From an uncultured Bacteroidales bacterium (lineage in GTDB: Bacteria > Bacteroidota > Bacteroidia > Bacteroidales > FEN-979), in assembly GCA_903887775.1 (NCBI GenBank), contig CAISRB010000012.1, positions 124,001-188,000 of the forward strand: a stretch of DNA of 64,000 nt, in the 5' to 3' direction. Every line of letters begins with the position of its first letter. Position 1 is the stretch's first letter. The notes under the pieces are model-generated. The model did no database searches and was not told the DNA's origin. It was given only the letters and a program-made list of their open reading frames with translations. A program made the position numbers and the translations under genes. Of the stretch, positions 18,322 through 29,591 are shown in pieces.

Positions 18322-21135
18322 ATGGAATACAATTTTCTGAAGATAGAAAAGAAATGGCAGAAGTACTGGCTGGAGAATAAATCTTTTCATGCTGAAATTG
18401 AACCCGGGAAACCCAAGTTTTATGTGCTGGATATGTTTCCTTACCCTTCCGGGGCGGGATTGCATGTGGGGCACCCCCTCGGTTATATTGCTTCCGATAT
18501 CTATTCCCGCTACAAGCGGCTGAAAGGTTTTAACGTACTGCATCCCATGGGCTACGACGCTTACGGGCTTCCGGCAGAGCAATATGCGATTCAAACAGGC
18601 ACCCATCCCGCGATAACTACCGAAAAGAATGTTGCGAGATACCGGGAGCAGATGGATAAGCTAGGGTTTTCGTACGACTGGGACCGGGAAGTAAAGACCT
18701 GTGATCCCCGGTATTATAAATGGACACAGTGGACTTTCATCCGATTATACAACCACTGGTATGACCAGGCTGCAGGCAAAGCCCGGCCTGTACCGGAACT
18801 TATTGAACATTTCAGGAGTTCAGGGAATGCGGATGTACGTGCTGCCGTAAGCCCGAATTGGTTTGACGAGCTGTCAAAAAAAGATGCAACTTTCGGTACC
18901 GGCTGGAAAGGTATTTTCACTTCTTCTGACTGGGCAGGTTTTTCAGAGAAACAACAGCAGTCAATACTCATGAATTACCGCCTGGCTTATCTTTCTGAAG
19001 CCATCGTGAACTGGTGCCCTGAACTGGGAACCGTACTTGCCAACGACGAGGTGGCAAACGGTTATTCTGTGCGCGGGAATCACCCGATTGAAAGGAAAAT
19101 GATGCGGCAGTGGTTTCTCCGGATTACCGCATATGCCCAGAGACTGCTTGAAGGCCTCGATGGTCTGGATTGGTCTGATTCGCTGAAAGAACAGCAGAGG
19201 TACTGGATTGGCCGTTCGGAAGGCGCTGAGATATTGTTCCCTGTAAAGGATTCAGAACTTAGCCTGAGTATTTTCACCACGAGGCCCGATACTATTTTCG
19301 GTTCCACCTTTATGGTACTTTCTCCTGAACATGAATATATAGAAAAGATCACACCCGCCTCTCACATTGATTCTGTAAGGGCGTATTTACACGAAGTCAT
19401 CAACCGTTCAGAACGTGAAAGGATGGCCGACGTGAAAAAGATCAGCGGGGTATTTACCGGGGCTTACTCAATCAACCCCTTAAACGGGAAACCCATTCCC
19501 ATCTGGGTCGCCGATTATGTTCTGGCCGGCTATGGCACCGGCGCCATAATGGCCGTTCCTGCTCACGACAGCAGGGATTACGATTTTGCAAAGCATTTTG
19601 GGCTGCCCATCACTGAAGTGGTATCAGGGGGCGATATTTCTGAAGGCTCATATGATGCCAAGGACGGGACCATGATCAATTCCGGGTTCCTCGACGGCAT
19701 GCAGGTCAGGGAAGCCATTAAAGCGGTCATTAAAAGCGTTAATGAAACAGGGACCGGAAGAGGCATGATAAATTTCCGCCTTCGCGATGCTATTTTCAGC
19801 AGGCAGCGTTATTGGGGGGAACCATTTCCCGTGTATTTCAGGGAAGGTATTCCTTATGTACTCAGCGAAAGCGAACTGCCCCTGGAACTTCCACCGGTGG
19901 ATGCTTATCTCCCCACCGAAACAGGAGAACCTCCCCTGGCCAGGGCAAAGAACTGGAAAACAAAAGAAGGCTACCCTCTTGAAACCAATACGATGCCTGG
20001 TTTTGCAGGCTCCAGCGGGTATTACCTCCGTTATATGGACCCTAAGAATGAAAAAGAATATTTTTCAAAAGAAGCAGTAAGCTACTGGCAAAATGTAGAT
20101 CTCTATATAGGTGGAGACGAGCACGCTACAGGCCATCTCATTTATTCGAGGTTTTGGAATAAATTCCTTTTTGACATCGGTATGGCGGTTCGCGAAGAAC
20201 CGTTTAAAAAGCTGGTCAACCAGGGAAAAATTCAGGGCCGCTCAAGCCTGGTCTACCGCCTGAAAGGCTCAAACAACTTTGTCTCTCAAGGCCTTAAAGA
20301 TCAGTATGAACATATCGTTATGCATGTGGATGTGAGCCTCGTCAATAATGACATTCTCGATACCCAGGCTTTTCGCCAGTGGAGGCCCGATCTGGCTGAT
20401 GCAGGGTTTATTCTCGAAGACGGCCAGTATTTTTGCGGGCATGCGGTTGAAAAAATGTCAAAATCCTTGTATAACGTGGTCAACCCCGACGAGCTCATCG
20501 AACATTACGGGGCCGATACCTTCAGGATGTACGAGATGTTCCTCGGGCCCCTTGAGCAGTCGAAACCATGGGATACCAATGGAATAGAGGGTGTGTTCCG
20601 CTTTATCCGTAAATTCTGGAGACTGTACCATGACGAGGAAAATCAATTCAGGCTCAGCGATGAGGCTCCTGTTGCGTCCGAACTGCGCATCCTGCATAAG
20701 ACCATAAAAAAAATCCAGGAGGATATAGAAAGGCTTTCCTTCAACACCGCCGTGAGTACGTTTATGATCTGTGTGAATGAGTTGGGCGAGCTGAAATGCA
20801 GCAAACGGGCCATACTCGAAGATCTGCTCGTCCTGATTTCGCCCTATGCCCCTCACCTGGCTGAAGAATTATGGCAGCAGTGCGGGCATCATGAAAGCAT
20901 CACGAAAGCAGCTTTCCCCGTTTTCAACCAGGAGTACCTGGTCGAGAATTCCTTCAAATACCCTGTTTCCTTTAACGGGAAAATGCGTTTCCAGCTTGAA
21001 CTTCCTGTTGGGATGCAGGCTGATGATGTTCAGAAAGCCGTACTTGAAGCAGAGGAATCAGCGAAGTGGCTTGAGGGAAAAGTCCCAAAAAAAATCATTG
21101 TGGTCCATAAGAAGATCATCAATATAGTCGTTTAA
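18322..21135 (+). CDS. leuS: Leucyl-tRNA synthetase
   Basis: 937 residues, slightly longer than E. coli LeuRS. The class I signatures are clear: HVGH at 48-51 in [17 protein letters not shown] style (HIGH motif), and KMSKS at 711-715. The editing (CP1) domain with the threonine-rich [12 protein letters not shown] motif lies between them. An extra stretch before KMSKS ([16 protein letters not shown]...) is typical of Bacteroidota LeuRS. It charges tRNA-Leu with leucine and edits isoleucine and norvaline. The start ATG lies 11 bases after the heptamer array. DUF3108 follows after 17 bases, so leuS may share a transcript with it. Confidence 0.97.
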   Translation: MEYNFLKIEKKWQKYWLENKSFHAEIEPGKPKFYVLDMFPYPSGAGLHVGHPLGYIASDIYSRYKRLKGFNVLHPMGYDAYGLPAEQYAIQTGTHPAITTEKNVARYREQMDKLGFSYDWDREVKTCDPRYYKWTQWTFIRLYNHWYDQAAGKARPVPELIEHFRSSGNADVRAAVSPNWFDELSKKDATFGTGWKGIFTSSDWAGFSEKQQQSILMNYRLAYLSEAIVNWCPELGTVLANDEVANGYSVRGNHPIERKMMRQWFLRITAYAQRLLEGLDGLDWSDSLKEQQRYWIGRSEGAEILFPVKDSELSLSIFTTRPDTIFGSTFMVLSPEHEYIEKITPASHIDSVRAYLHEVINRSERERMADVKKISGVFTGAYSINPLNGKPIPIWVADYVLAGYGTGAIMAVPAHDSRDYDFAKHFGLPITEVVSGGDISEGSYDAKDGTMINSGFLDGMQVREAIKAVIKSVNETGTGRGMINFRLRDAIFSRQRYWGEPFPVYFREGIPYVLSESELPLELPPVDAYLPTETGEPPLARAKNWKTKEGYPLETNTMPGFAGSSGYYLRYMDPKNEKEYFSKEAVSYWQNVDLYIGGDEHATGHLIYSRFWNKFLFDIGMAVREEPFKKLVNQGKIQGRSSLVYRLKGSNNFVSQGLKDQYEHIVMHVDVSLVNNDILDTQAFRQWRPDLADAGFILEDGQYFCGHAVEKMSKSLYNVVNPDELIEHYGADTFRMYEMFLGPLEQSKPWDTNGIEGVFRFIRKFWRLYHDEENQFRLSDEAPVASELRILHKTIKKIQEDIERLSFNTAVSTFMICVNELGELKCSKRAILEDLLVLISPYAPHLAEELWQQCGHHESITKAAFPVFNQEYLVENSFKYPVSFNGKMRFQLELPVGMQADDVQKAVLEAEESAKWLEGKVPKKIIVVHKKIINIVV

Positions 21136-21152
21136 TATTAATTCTGACGGCT

Positions 21153-21959
21153 ATGAACCTCCGGTTTTTCATCCTGCTTGGTGTTTTCCTGATCCCTGTC
21201 CCCCAGTCGCTGACCCCTTTGCGGGCACAGACAATTGAACCTGTATCAAACGCAAGTTTTACATACGGTGAAAAACTGACATTTACCGTGTACTATGATT
21301 CTTTTGTAACAGGCAAGGTAACTGCAGGGACAGGCAGCCTCGAAGTAAGCCGTGAATCGGAAGATGTATCTGGAAGGAAGTCTTATCATATCGTCGGTGA
21401 AGGTAAATCGAAAGGCGCTTTCAGTTTGTTTTTCAAAGTCAATGACCGTTTCGAAAGCTGGGTCGATGAGGAATACCTTGTTCCCTGGAGGTTCAAACGG
21501 GATACCCATGAAGGAGGCTACGAGTATAAAGATGAAGTGAAATTCAATCAGCTTACGGGCTCTTATTCCAGCACAAGGGCGAACAGGAAAATGCCCGTCG
21601 GCACCCATGATATTATTTCGGCTTATTTCTTCGCCCGGAATTTTGATTTTTCGGGAATGAAACCGGGCGACATCTATCCTGTTAATTTTATTCTCGATGA
21701 TTCTCTTTATCTTTCAGTGATCCGGTTCATCGGCAGGGAAGTGGTCACAACGGAATTGGGTACATTCAACTGCCTTCACTTCAAACCTATGGTCGTGACC
21801 GGGGCCGTTTTCAGCCAGCCCTACCCCATGGACCTCTGGATCAGTGATGACAAGAACCATATTCCCATACTCGCCAAATCGGCCGTGATAGTAGGTTCCG
21901 TGAAAATGGAACTTGTTAAATACAAAGGTTTGAAAAATCCCGGAAACGGGAAAAACTGA
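21153..21959 (+). CDS. DUF3108 exported protein
   Basis: 268 residues with a signal peptide (residues 1-25, ending PLRAQ). The mature part is all-beta and matches DUF3108: FTYGEKLTFTVYYDSFVTGK near residue 35, FKVNDRFESWVDEEYLVPWRF in the middle, and a C-terminal PYPMDLWISDDKNHIPI. The function is unknown; family members are periplasmic or outer-membrane associated in Bacteroidota and Proteobacteria. It lies 17 bases after leuS and nine before the GH53 galactanase gene, so these three are probably one transcript. Confidence 0.8.
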   Translation: MNLRFFILLGVFLIPVPQSLTPLRAQTIEPVSNASFTYGEKLTFTVYYDSFVTGKVTAGTGSLEVSRESEDVSGRKSYHIVGEGKSKGAFSLFFKVNDRFESWVDEEYLVPWRFKRDTHEGGYEYKDEVKFNQLTGSYSSTRANRKMPVGTHDIISAYFFARNFDFSGMKPGDIYPVNFILDDSLYLSVIRFIGREVVTTELGTFNCLHFKPMVVTGAVFSQPYPMDLWISDDKNHIPILAKSAVIVGSVKMELVKYKGLKNPGNGKN

Positions 21960-21968
21960 TCAGCAAGC

Positions 21969-23267
21969 ATGAAAAAGCTTACCTATTGCCTGTTTTATTG
22001 CAGTATAACCTTACTGTTTTTTCTGTTTTTCTTTTTGACTGCGGATGAGGTGAAGGCGCAGTTCGTAAAGGGTGCCGATATCGGCTGGTTGCAGCAGATG
22101 GAAGCTACGGGATACAAATTTTACGACAGTACCGGGATTCAAAAGGACTGTTTGCAGATCCTCAAAGATAAAGGGATCAATACGGTACGGTTCCGGGTTT
22201 GGGTGAATCCCTCCAACGACAAGGTAAACGGGCATTGCAGCAAGAAGGAAGTTGCTTCGATGGCGCTAAGGGCCAAAAATATGGGAATGAGGATACTGAT
22301 AGATTTTCATTACAGCGACTCCTGGGCCGATCCCTCGAAACAAACGAAGCCCGCAGCATGGGCCGGCCATTCCTTCACTCAGCTTCTGGCCGATCTGTAC
22401 AATCATACTTTCGAAGTCCTCGATACCCTGAAAGCCATTGGGGCCAAACCCGAATGGGTCCAGATCGGGAATGAAATTTCGGGCGGCATGCTGTGGCCCG
22501 ACGGGAGCAGCTCGAACTGGCCCCAGTTGGGTCAATTGCTCAATAAAGGATATGACGCGACCAAGGCTGTCGACAGCACGATCAAAGTGATCATTCACAT
22601 TGACCAGGGAAACGATAACAGCAGGTTCAGGTGGTTTTTCGATAATTGCCAGACCCAGGGTGTGAAGTATGATATCATCGGCGCTTCATATTATCCATAC
22701 TGGCTTGGGACTGATTATACAGTTACAATAAATGACCTTGGGAACAATCTTAATAATATGGTTTCACGTTACGGGAAAGAGGTGATCGTGGCCGAGGTCG
22801 GCGGGGATTATACTAAAGTTCAGAATACCTACGATATGCTGGTGGCGGTCCTCAACAAAGTAAAAGCCGTTACTAACAGCAAAGGCCTGGGTGTAATTTA
22901 CTGGGAACCCGAAGGCGAAAAGTCATGGAGCGGCTACCAGCTTAGCTGCTGGGGCCCTGACGGAAAACCGACCCTTGCCCTGAATGCCTTCCTGGCCCAT
23001 CTATCGGGCGTCAATACGTTTACAAAAGACCCGGGGATCTTTATTTATCCAAATCCTTATTTCGGCGGATTGCTGAATGTCGACCTGAACGGATTGAATG
23101 GTTCTTCAGAACTCAGGATCTTTAACGACAAGGGACAGCTGATGAAACAGCTCACCCTCAACAATCAGCACAAAGCTGCCATTGACATCAACCTCAGGCC
23201 GGGAATTTATATTATCAATGTAGATCATGATGGCCGGGAATTTACAGGTAAATTATTGGTAAACTAA
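21969..23267 (+). CDS. GH53 endo-beta-1,4-galactanase with T9SS sorting domain
   Basis: 432 residues. Signal peptide (1-30, ending EVKA), then a GH53 TIM barrel: GADIGWLQQME, the NTVRFRVWVNPS strand, LIDFHYSDSWADP, the proton donor Glu169 in QIGNEI, and the nucleophile Glu276 in VIVAEVGGD. GH53 enzymes cleave beta-1,4-galactan side chains of pectin (type I arabinogalactan). The last 75 residues (FIYPNPYFGGLLNVDL to GKLLVN) form a T9SS type A sorting domain, so the enzyme is exported to the surface or medium. No SusC/SusD pair is present, so it is not in a usual polysaccharide-utilisation locus. Confidence 0.88.
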   Translation: MKKLTYCLFYCSITLLFFLFFFLTADEVKAQFVKGADIGWLQQMEATGYKFYDSTGIQKDCLQILKDKGINTVRFRVWVNPSNDKVNGHCSKKEVASMALRAKNMGMRILIDFHYSDSWADPSKQTKPAAWAGHSFTQLLADLYNHTFEVLDTLKAIGAKPEWVQIGNEISGGMLWPDGSSSNWPQLGQLLNKGYDATKAVDSTIKVIIHIDQGNDNSRFRWFFDNCQTQGVKYDIIGASYYPYWLGTDYTVTINDLGNNLNNMVSRYGKEVIVAEVGGDYTKVQNTYDMLVAVLNKVKAVTNSKGLGVIYWEPEGEKSWSGYQLSCWGPDGKPTLALNAFLAHLSGVNTFTKDPGIFIYPNPYFGGLLNVDLNGLNGSSELRIFNDKGQLMKQLTLNNQHKAAIDINLRPGIYIINVDHDGREFTGKLLVN

Positions 23268-23346
23268 GCTTCCCTTCAAAACAGGATTTCCGGCACACTC
23301 TTTGTTTCTTCCTTTCGTTTTTGTATTATTGAATAAAATTCGGATT

Positions 23347-26300
23347 ATGACTACCCGCTTCGTATTACTTGGGTTGGCATTCGGCTGTGCGCTGATGTCA
23401 ACTGTAACACTGGCTCAGAAAAATACCCTGCCTGCCGTACATTCCCCCTCCTGGCAAAAGGAATGGAAACAGGTGGATTCCTTATCTGACAGGGGATTGC
23501 CCAAATCGGCCATCGAAATTGTAGACCGGATCTACAAGACTTCGAAATCGGGAAAAGACACACCCCAGTTCATCAAAGCGATTATTTATAAGATTAAACT
23601 GAATAGTTTTTTCAGCGAGGATTTTCTTGTCAGCGCAATAAGGGATCTGGAAACTGAAGTAAAACAGGCCCAGGAACCAACAAAACAGATCCTTCAATCG
23701 ATACTGGCAGAAGTCTATGAAAAATATTACGAGAACAACCAATACCGCTTTCACGACAGGACCCGGCTTGACCCAGTGAAGACCGACAGCCTGCAGACCT
23801 GGGACCTGAACACCCTCTTGAAAGTCATTTACCGCAATTACCTCGCTTCACTGGAGAATAGTCAGCTTCTGCAATCATTACCCGTTTCAGCCTACAAAGC
23901 AATCATCGAAATCCCTGAGCCTGGATTTGACAAACGGTCCCCTGAGCCTGATTTTGAAAAAGTCATAGTCTTCCGCCCCACCCTCTATGATTTTGTGGCA
24001 AACCGTGCGCTTGAATTCTTCACTTCTTCAGCAGGACCGAAGAACAGTTCGGCTTTCGGGTTCTGCATTGATAAGGCAATGTATTTCAAGCCGGCTGATG
24101 AATTTATTAAACTGATTTTACCCACGGGCGATTCGCTTTCCCAGAACCTTCAGGCTTTAAAGATATACCAGGGCCTCGTTTCGTTTCACATCAATGACAA
24201 GGACCCCGCTGCTTTCGTTGATGCCGATCTTGCAAGGCTCGCTTTTGTGAATGAAAAAGCCGTCACGGGAAATAAGGACAGTTTATACCTGGATGCATTG
24301 AAAAAATCTGAAATTCGCTTAAAGGGCTCTCCCTGGTCGGCAAGTATTTCTTTTGCGATTGCCCGGTTTTATCATAGCCAGGGATGCAATACGGCCAACA
24401 ACACCGGCCATCAGTATGATTTTAACCAAGCCCTGGAAATTTGTGAGGTTACCTCAAAACGTTTTCCTGATTCGGAGGGAGCGAAAGATTGCCGTATCCT
24501 GGCCAATACGATCAGGAACAACGAACTGGAGATAAAAAATGAAGCTGTCGTCAGTCCGGGAACTCCTTCCCTGGCACTCATCTCATACAAGAACATGAAG
24601 AATGTTTACCTGAGGTTATATGCCATTGACCGGGAGGTCTGGGAATCCGGAAAAGAGAAACTGAAAAAGGAAGAGAGGATCAACCTCCTCGCAACTCAGC
24701 AGGCCCGCAAATCCTGGCAGCAGGCCCTTCCCGATTTCGGCGATTACCGCAACCACAGTGTCGAGGTCGTTCTTCCAGAAACCACTGCGGGTTTCTTTGT
24801 CATTCTGGCATGCAGCGATACATCCTTTTCAAATTCCTCAAAGCTGATAACGTATTCCGATTATACGGTTTCTTCACTCAATTATATCAGCAGGCATAAC
24901 AGGGATGGCAGTATCGGCCTGTACATTTTCAGCCGTGATAAAGGTTTTCCCCTGGGCGGGGTTACCGTGGAAAGCTGGTTCAGGAATTATAATTACCAGA
25001 CTAACAGCTGGGAGTCTAAAAAGATCCGCAGCCTGACCAGCGACAACAATGGGTTTGTAACCCTGCCTCCGCTTGACAAGGGGGCAAAATTCAACAACCT
25101 CTACTGCAAACTGATCTCTGCCGGTGATGTGCTGCTGACCGAAAGTTTTTACCAGTCCCCTGTTTCTCCCGTGGCTGAGAAAGCAATAAAACAAACGACT
25201 TTCTTTACCGACAGGGCTATTTACAGGCCAGGTCAAACGGTCTATTTCAAAGGCATCCTCATCGAGAAAAAGGGGGAAAGGACCAGATTGCTGCCAAACG
25301 AAACAACCCTCGTGAGATTTACCGACGCCAACGGCCGCATGATCTCCGAAAAATCATTTACAACCAATGACTTTGCTTCTTTCAACGGTTCTTTCATCGC
25401 CCCTTCGGATGTTCTGCCGGGACAGATGTCCATTTCAAATGAGTCGGGCAATGTTTCTATCTCGGTTGAACAGTATAAGCGCCCCACATTTGAGGTCAGC
25501 TTTGATCCCCTGGAAGGCAATTATAAACTCGGCGAACCGCTTGTTGTTAAGGGTAAAGCCATGGCTTACGCAGGAAATGCCGTCAGCCGGGCTGAGGTAA
25601 AATACAGGGTGGTCAGGTCGGCCCGTTTTCCATATTGGGAAAGGTGGTTTATTCCATTCCCCTCCTCCCCCGAAACCGAGATCTCAAATGGTATGGTCAA
25701 GACGAACAACGACGGATCTTTCAGCTTTTCGTTCATTGCCATGCCTGATTATTCAGTCCCGAGGCCGGATAAGCCGGTTTTTGATTTTACAATTACAACC
25801 GATGTTACGGACATCGGCGGGGAAACACAATCTTCGGAGCAAACGGTCACGGTGGGCTACCAGTCTTTGCTCTTGTCAGTAAATGCCCCGGGCAAATTTA
25901 ATCTGCTGACCGACAGCCTTATGAAATTTAAAGCTGTTAACCTGAACGGCAAATCCACCCCTCTTATACTGGCGGTGACTATTAATAAGCTGAGGGTTCC
26001 TGAACAGGTTTTCATGAAAAATTTTTGGGACAGGCCGGATACTTCACTGATCCCGGAAAAACAGTTCAATGAATTATTCCCTTATTTCAGTTACGGCAAT
26101 CAGGATGATACAAATACCTGGAAACGAAGTGAATCTTTTTTGAATAAAGCCATCAATCTTGTTTCAGATTCGGTTATCAACATTAAGAACTATACAGATA
26201 ATGCCGGGAAGCTGCAACGGCTCGAAGCTGGTGTTTATGAGATCCTGTTGTCGGCGGATGATCCTTTTCATGAAAAAGTGAGCCTGAAACGTTTTTTAAC

Positions 26301-29300
26301 AGTGTATGACCCTGGTTCGGCAGCATTACCTGCAAGCCCGGTGAACTGGTTTGTTCCCCTGAAGACCAGCGCCAAGCCCGGTGATACTGCAAGTTTCCTC
26401 ATTGGTTCAAAGGAGAAAAATGTCGATATGATGTTTGAGATCTTTAAGGGCGACAGCCTTTTTTCAAGAAAATGGATTTCCCTAAGCAATGAGCAACTGC
26501 AGATCAAGGTAGCTGTCCTGGAAAGTTACCGGGGTAATTTCTCCGTCAACTTTGTATTTTCGAAATTCAACCGAATATTCCAGGACAGCAAGCTGATCCA
26601 GGTTCCCTACGCCGACAATAAACTGAATATTGTCTTTGAAACATTCCGCAGCAACTTGGTTCCGGGAGCTAAAGAAGAATGGAAGATCAACATCAGCAGC
26701 GCTGATAAAAAGCCCGTCAGCGCCGAATTTCTTGCATCGATGTACGATGTATCCCTTGATGCTTTCAGGGCAAATACCTGGTCGTTTGATATCGCAACAA
26801 AATTTTTCGGAACCAATCCCTGGAATACCGGCGGCAGTTCTCTTTTACGCAGCGCCTCCGTTTCAGCCTCACTGCCATCAGCAGGCTATTCCGAGCATCA
26901 GTATCCCCAGCTGAACTGGTTTCAAATCGATTATTTCGGCGGAAGGCGGTATCCCATGATGCTTAAATCGGGGCAAATGAACCGAACCGGCCTGATGGAT
27001 GAAAAGGCAGTTATGGGAATGGCAGGAGGAGTAAGTCCGGATGCAACCCCTCCACCAGAAAGCCAGGTCGTGGCGGGGATATCTGCTCCGTCTGAAGAAA
27101 AGCCCAAAGTTCCCCCGTCACAACCGATATTACAGCTCAGGAAGGATTTCCGGGAAACAGCATTCTTTTATCCCGTGCTGGTTACGGATTCAGCCGGCAA
27201 GCTGTCGCTTCACTTTACGGCTCCCGAATCTTTGACCCGATGGAAATTCCAGGGTTTTGCATATACCATGCAGCTGGAATATAACCTGATTGAAAAAGAG
27301 CTTGTCACCCATAAGGACCTGATGGTGATGCCCAATGCACCACGATTTGTAAGGCAGGGCGACAGGCTGGTGTTCAGCACGAGGGTGGTGAACCTTTCCG
27401 GCCAGGACATGGACGCAACGGTCCGCATCGGGCTTTTTGACGGCATCAGCATGAAGCCTTTCGATAGCCTCGTTTCCGGGCCGTTAAAGCAGAATGTTGC
27501 AATAAGCAAGGGAGAAAGCGCAGGGATCAGCTGGACTGTTCAGATCCCTGAAAATCCTTCGCTTTCGCTGCTTCAATACAGGATCATTGCCGAAGCCGGG
27601 GCATTCAGCGATGGTGAAGAGAAGCTGATTCCCGTATTTCCCAACCGTATGATGGTTACCGAAAGCATGCCATTGCCTGTCCGTGGAAAAGGGACTTTCG
27701 AATTCAGTTTTGACAAACTCAGGTCCTCATCCGCAGAAAAAACACTTAAAAATTATCGCCTTACCCTGGAGTTTGCTTCAAATCCCGCCTGGTATGCTTT
27801 ACAGGCTTTGCCTGCGCTGGATGAACAGCAATACGAAGATGCATATTCGGCTTTCGGCGCTTTCTACTCAAACAGCATTGCGTTCCATATTATGAATGCC
27901 GATCCTAAAATCAAAGCTGTTTTCGAAAGCTGGAAAAGTCTTACTCCCGATGCCCTGCTTTCCAATCTTGAGAAAAATTCCCAGCTGAAGTCCCTGTTGC
28001 TGCAACAGACTCCATGGGTCGTCGAAGCACAGACCGAAACCAGCAACCGGCAAAGGCTCGGTATGTATTTTGATCCCGATAATCTCGAACTGAATTTGCA
28101 GAAAAACCTCTCCCGCCTGAAAAAGCTTCAGACTCCGGGTGGCGGTTTTACCTGGTTCCCGGGTATGCCCGAAAACAGGTTTATGAGCCAGCATATCATC
28201 GGCGGTCTTGCACACCTCGAACATCTCGGTGTGGCGATTTCAACGGGTGATGCAGTAGTAAGTCAGATGCTGCTGAATGGCGTTAAATATATGGATGAGG
28301 CGTTCAGGAAGGACTATAATGAACTGAAGAGAAGGTATCCTGCTCAGATGAAAGATAACAATTTGAATTTGATGGAAATACAGTATTTATATTCCCGTTC
28401 GTATTATATCCGGAGCAACCCGCTACCTGCAGCTGCTGATGAAGCCCTTAATTATTTTCTTTCCCAGGCTGCGCAGTACTGGATGAAAGAAGATCTCCCT
28501 GACCAGGCTATGCTTGCATTGGCCCTGGACCGGTTCGGAAAGAAAGATATATCTCAGATGATCATCAAATCGCTTTCCGAAAGAGCGCTTCATTCACCCG
28601 AAATGGGGATGTACTGGGCGCAGGATCCCGGATACTACCGGCAGCTGGAAACCGTTGAAACCCAGGCCCTGCTTATCGAAGCTTATGACGAAGTCGCGAA
28701 CGACAGCAAGGCTGTTGAGGAAATGAAGATCTGGCTGCTGAAGCAGAAGCAAACCCGGGCCTGGAGAAGTTCCAGGGCCACGGTCGATGCCTGCTATGCC
28801 TTGCTCCTGAGAGGAACAAAATTGCTTTCGGAAGATCCGAAGATACAGATATCGTTAGGTAAAATCAAGATCGATCCCTCCAGGCTGACCGATATAAAAC
28901 AGGAAGCCGGCAGCGGGTATTTCCAGATGAGCTGGAGCGGAGGAGAGATCACTCCTGAGATGGGAAAAGTCAGGGTGAGCAAGTCATCCGACGGGGTTGC
29001 ATGGGGGGCGGTTTACTGGCAATACTTTGAGAATATGGATAAGATCACCCTGGCCCAAACTTCCCTGAAACTTGACAAGAAGCTCTTTGTTGAAAGAAAC
29101 ACAGCTTCCGGTCCTGTCCTCGTATCTGTAGAGGATAATGGACGCCTTAACATTGGAGATAAACTTAAAGTGCGAATAGTCCTTAAGACCGACCGCGACC
29201 TCGAATTCGTGCATATGGGAGATCAGAGGGCATCGGCTTTCGAGCCCCCGGCCGGTAACACCATTTCGGGCTACCATTACCAGGATGGACTGGGTTATTA

Positions 29301-29487
29301 CCAGAGCACTGCCGACGCTGCCACCGATTTCTTCTTTGATTACATGCCTAAAGGGACCTATGTTTTTGAATACCCCCTGCTGGTCAATGCCGCAGGTGAT
29401 TATTCTAACGGCATAACAACCGTACAGTGCATGTATGCTCCGGAGTTTTCGGCACACAGCGAAGGAATAAGGGTCAGTATTAAGTAG
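23347..29487 (+). CDS. Alpha-2-macroglobulin family protein (Bacteroidota type)
   Basis: 2046 residues from the ATG at 23347 (the open frame begins at 23302, but the signal peptide MTTRFVLLGLAFGCAL starts here). The MG2 domain is recognisable near residue 620 from TDRAIYRPGQTVYFKG. The macroglobulin core with RETAFFYPVLVTDSAGKL, and LTRWKFQGFA, follows at about 1265-1310. A helical thioester-domain-like region starts near 1490. Family knowledge: bacterial forms trap proteases in the periplasm. In place of the usual thioester motif (YxCxEQ) the aligned stretch reads YEDAYS, so covalent trapping is unlikely. The stop codon TAG is the first triplet of a TAGCGA repeat. Confidence 0.85.
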   Translation: MTTRFVLLGLAFGCALMSTVTLAQKNTLPAVHSPSWQKEWKQVDSLSDRGLPKSAIEIVDRIYKTSKSGKDTPQFIKAIIYKIKLNSFFSEDFLVSAIRDLETEVKQAQEPTKQILQSILAEVYEKYYENNQYRFHDRTRLDPVKTDSLQTWDLNTLLKVIYRNYLASLENSQLLQSLPVSAYKAIIEIPEPGFDKRSPEPDFEKVIVFRPTLYDFVANRALEFFTSSAGPKNSSAFGFCIDKAMYFKPADEFIKLILPTGDSLSQNLQALKIYQGLVSFHINDKDPAAFVDADLARLAFVNEKAVTGNKDSLYLDALKKSEIRLKGSPWSASISFAIARFYHSQGCNTANNTGHQYDFNQALEICEVTSKRFPDSEGAKDCRILANTIRNNELEIKNEAVVSPGTPSLALISYKNMKNVYLRLYAIDREVWESGKEKLKKEERINLLATQQARKSWQQALPDFGDYRNHSVEVVLPETTAGFFVILACSDTSFSNSSKLITYSDYTVSSLNYISRHNRDGSIGLYIFSRDKGFPLGGVTVESWFRNYNYQTNSWESKKIRSLTSDNNGFVTLPPLDKGAKFNNLYCKLISAGDVLLTESFYQSPVSPVAEKAIKQTTFFTDRAIYRPGQTVYFKGILIEKKGERTRLLPNETTLVRFTDANGRMISEKSFTTNDFASFNGSFIAPSDVLPGQMSISNESGNVSISVEQYKRPTFEVSFDPLEGNYKLGEPLVVKGKAMAYAGNAVSRAEVKYRVVRSARFPYWERWFIPFPSSPETEISNGMVKTNNDGSFSFSFIAMPDYSVPRPDKPVFDFTITTDVTDIGGETQSSEQTVTVGYQSLLLSVNAPGKFNLLTDSLMKFKAVNLNGKSTPLILAVTINKLRVPEQVFMKNFWDRPDTSLIPEKQFNELFPYFSYGNQDDTNTWKRSESFLNKAINLVSDSVINIKNYTDNAGKLQRLEAGVYEILLSADDPFHEKVSLKRFLTVYDPGSAALPASPVNWFVPLKTSAKPGDTASFLIGSKEKNVDMMFEIFKGDSLFSRKWISLSNEQLQIKVAVLESYRGNFSVNFVFSKFNRIFQDSKLIQVPYADNKLNIVFETFRSNLVPGAKEEWKINISSADKKPVSAEFLASMYDVSLDAFRANTWSFDIATKFFGTNPWNTGGSSLLRSASVSASLPSAGYSEHQYPQLNWFQIDYFGGRRYPMMLKSGQMNRTGLMDEKAVMGMAGGVSPDATPPPESQVVAGISAPSEEKPKVPPSQPILQLRKDFRETAFFYPVLVTDSAGKLSLHFTAPESLTRWKFQGFAYTMQLEYNLIEKELVTHKDLMVMPNAPRFVRQGDRLVFSTRVVNLSGQDMDATVRIGLFDGISMKPFDSLVSGPLKQNVAISKGESAGISWTVQIPENPSLSLLQYRIIAEAGAFSDGEEKLIPVFPNRMMVTESMPLPVRGKGTFEFSFDKLRSSSAEKTLKNYRLTLEFASNPAWYALQALPALDEQQYEDAYSAFGAFYSNSIAFHIMNADPKIKAVFESWKSLTPDALLSNLEKNSQLKSLLLQQTPWVVEAQTETSNRQRLGMYFDPDNLELNLQKNLSRLKKLQTPGGGFTWFPGMPENRFMSQHIIGGLAHLEHLGVAISTGDAVVSQMLLNGVKYMDEAFRKDYNELKRRYPAQMKDNNLNLMEIQYLYSRSYYIRSNPLPAAADEALNYFLSQAAQYWMKEDLPDQAMLALALDRFGKKDISQMIIKSLSERALHSPEMGMYWAQDPGYYRQLETVETQALLIEAYDEVANDSKAVEEMKIWLLKQKQTRAWRSSRATVDACYALLLRGTKLLSEDPKIQISLGKIKIDPSRLTDIKQEAGSGYFQMSWSGGEITPEMGKVRVSKSSDGVAWGAVYWQYFENMDKITLAQTSLKLDKKLFVERNTASGPVLVSVEDNGRLNIGDKLKVRIVLKTDRDLEFVHMGDQRASAFEPPAGNTISGYHYQDGLGYYQSTADAATDFFFDYMPKGTYVFEYPLLVNAAGDYSNGITTVQCMYAPEFSAHSEGIRVSIK

Positions 29488-29500
29488 CGAGGTAGCGAAA
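29485..29500 (+). repeat. TAGCGA repeat at the end of the macroglobulin gene
   Basis: TAGCGAGGTAGCGAAA: two TAGCGA units eight bases apart. The first TAG is the stop codon of the upstream gene. It belongs to the repeat family also found at 31362, 31960, 33238 and 39009. Confidence 0.8.
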
Positions 29501-29511
29501 TTTGGAATAAC

Positions 29512-29526
29512 GGATAACAGTTATCC
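29512..29526. repeat. Palindrome before aspS
   Basis: A perfect GGATAAC-A-GTTATCC inverted repeat, followed by a partial copy (CCAGTTATCC). It lies about 65 bases upstream of the aspS -7 box. No T-run follows, so it is not a clear terminator. It could be an operator or a repeat remnant. Confidence 0.5.
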
Positions 29527-29591
29527 GGCCATCCAGTTATCCAGCCAAAAGCAATGAGTCACGAGTCGCAGCTCACAAGTCCTGATTTTTG

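Noticed and set aside
18132-18606. Two open frames on the minus strand rich in FAFRFSL repeats across the leuS leader
   Set aside because: They arise because seven-base repeats have a stop-free 21-base period; no start signal, and they overlap leuS antisense.
29512-29526. Terminator after the macroglobulin gene
   Set aside because: The palindrome has no following T-run on either strand; kept only as a repeat.
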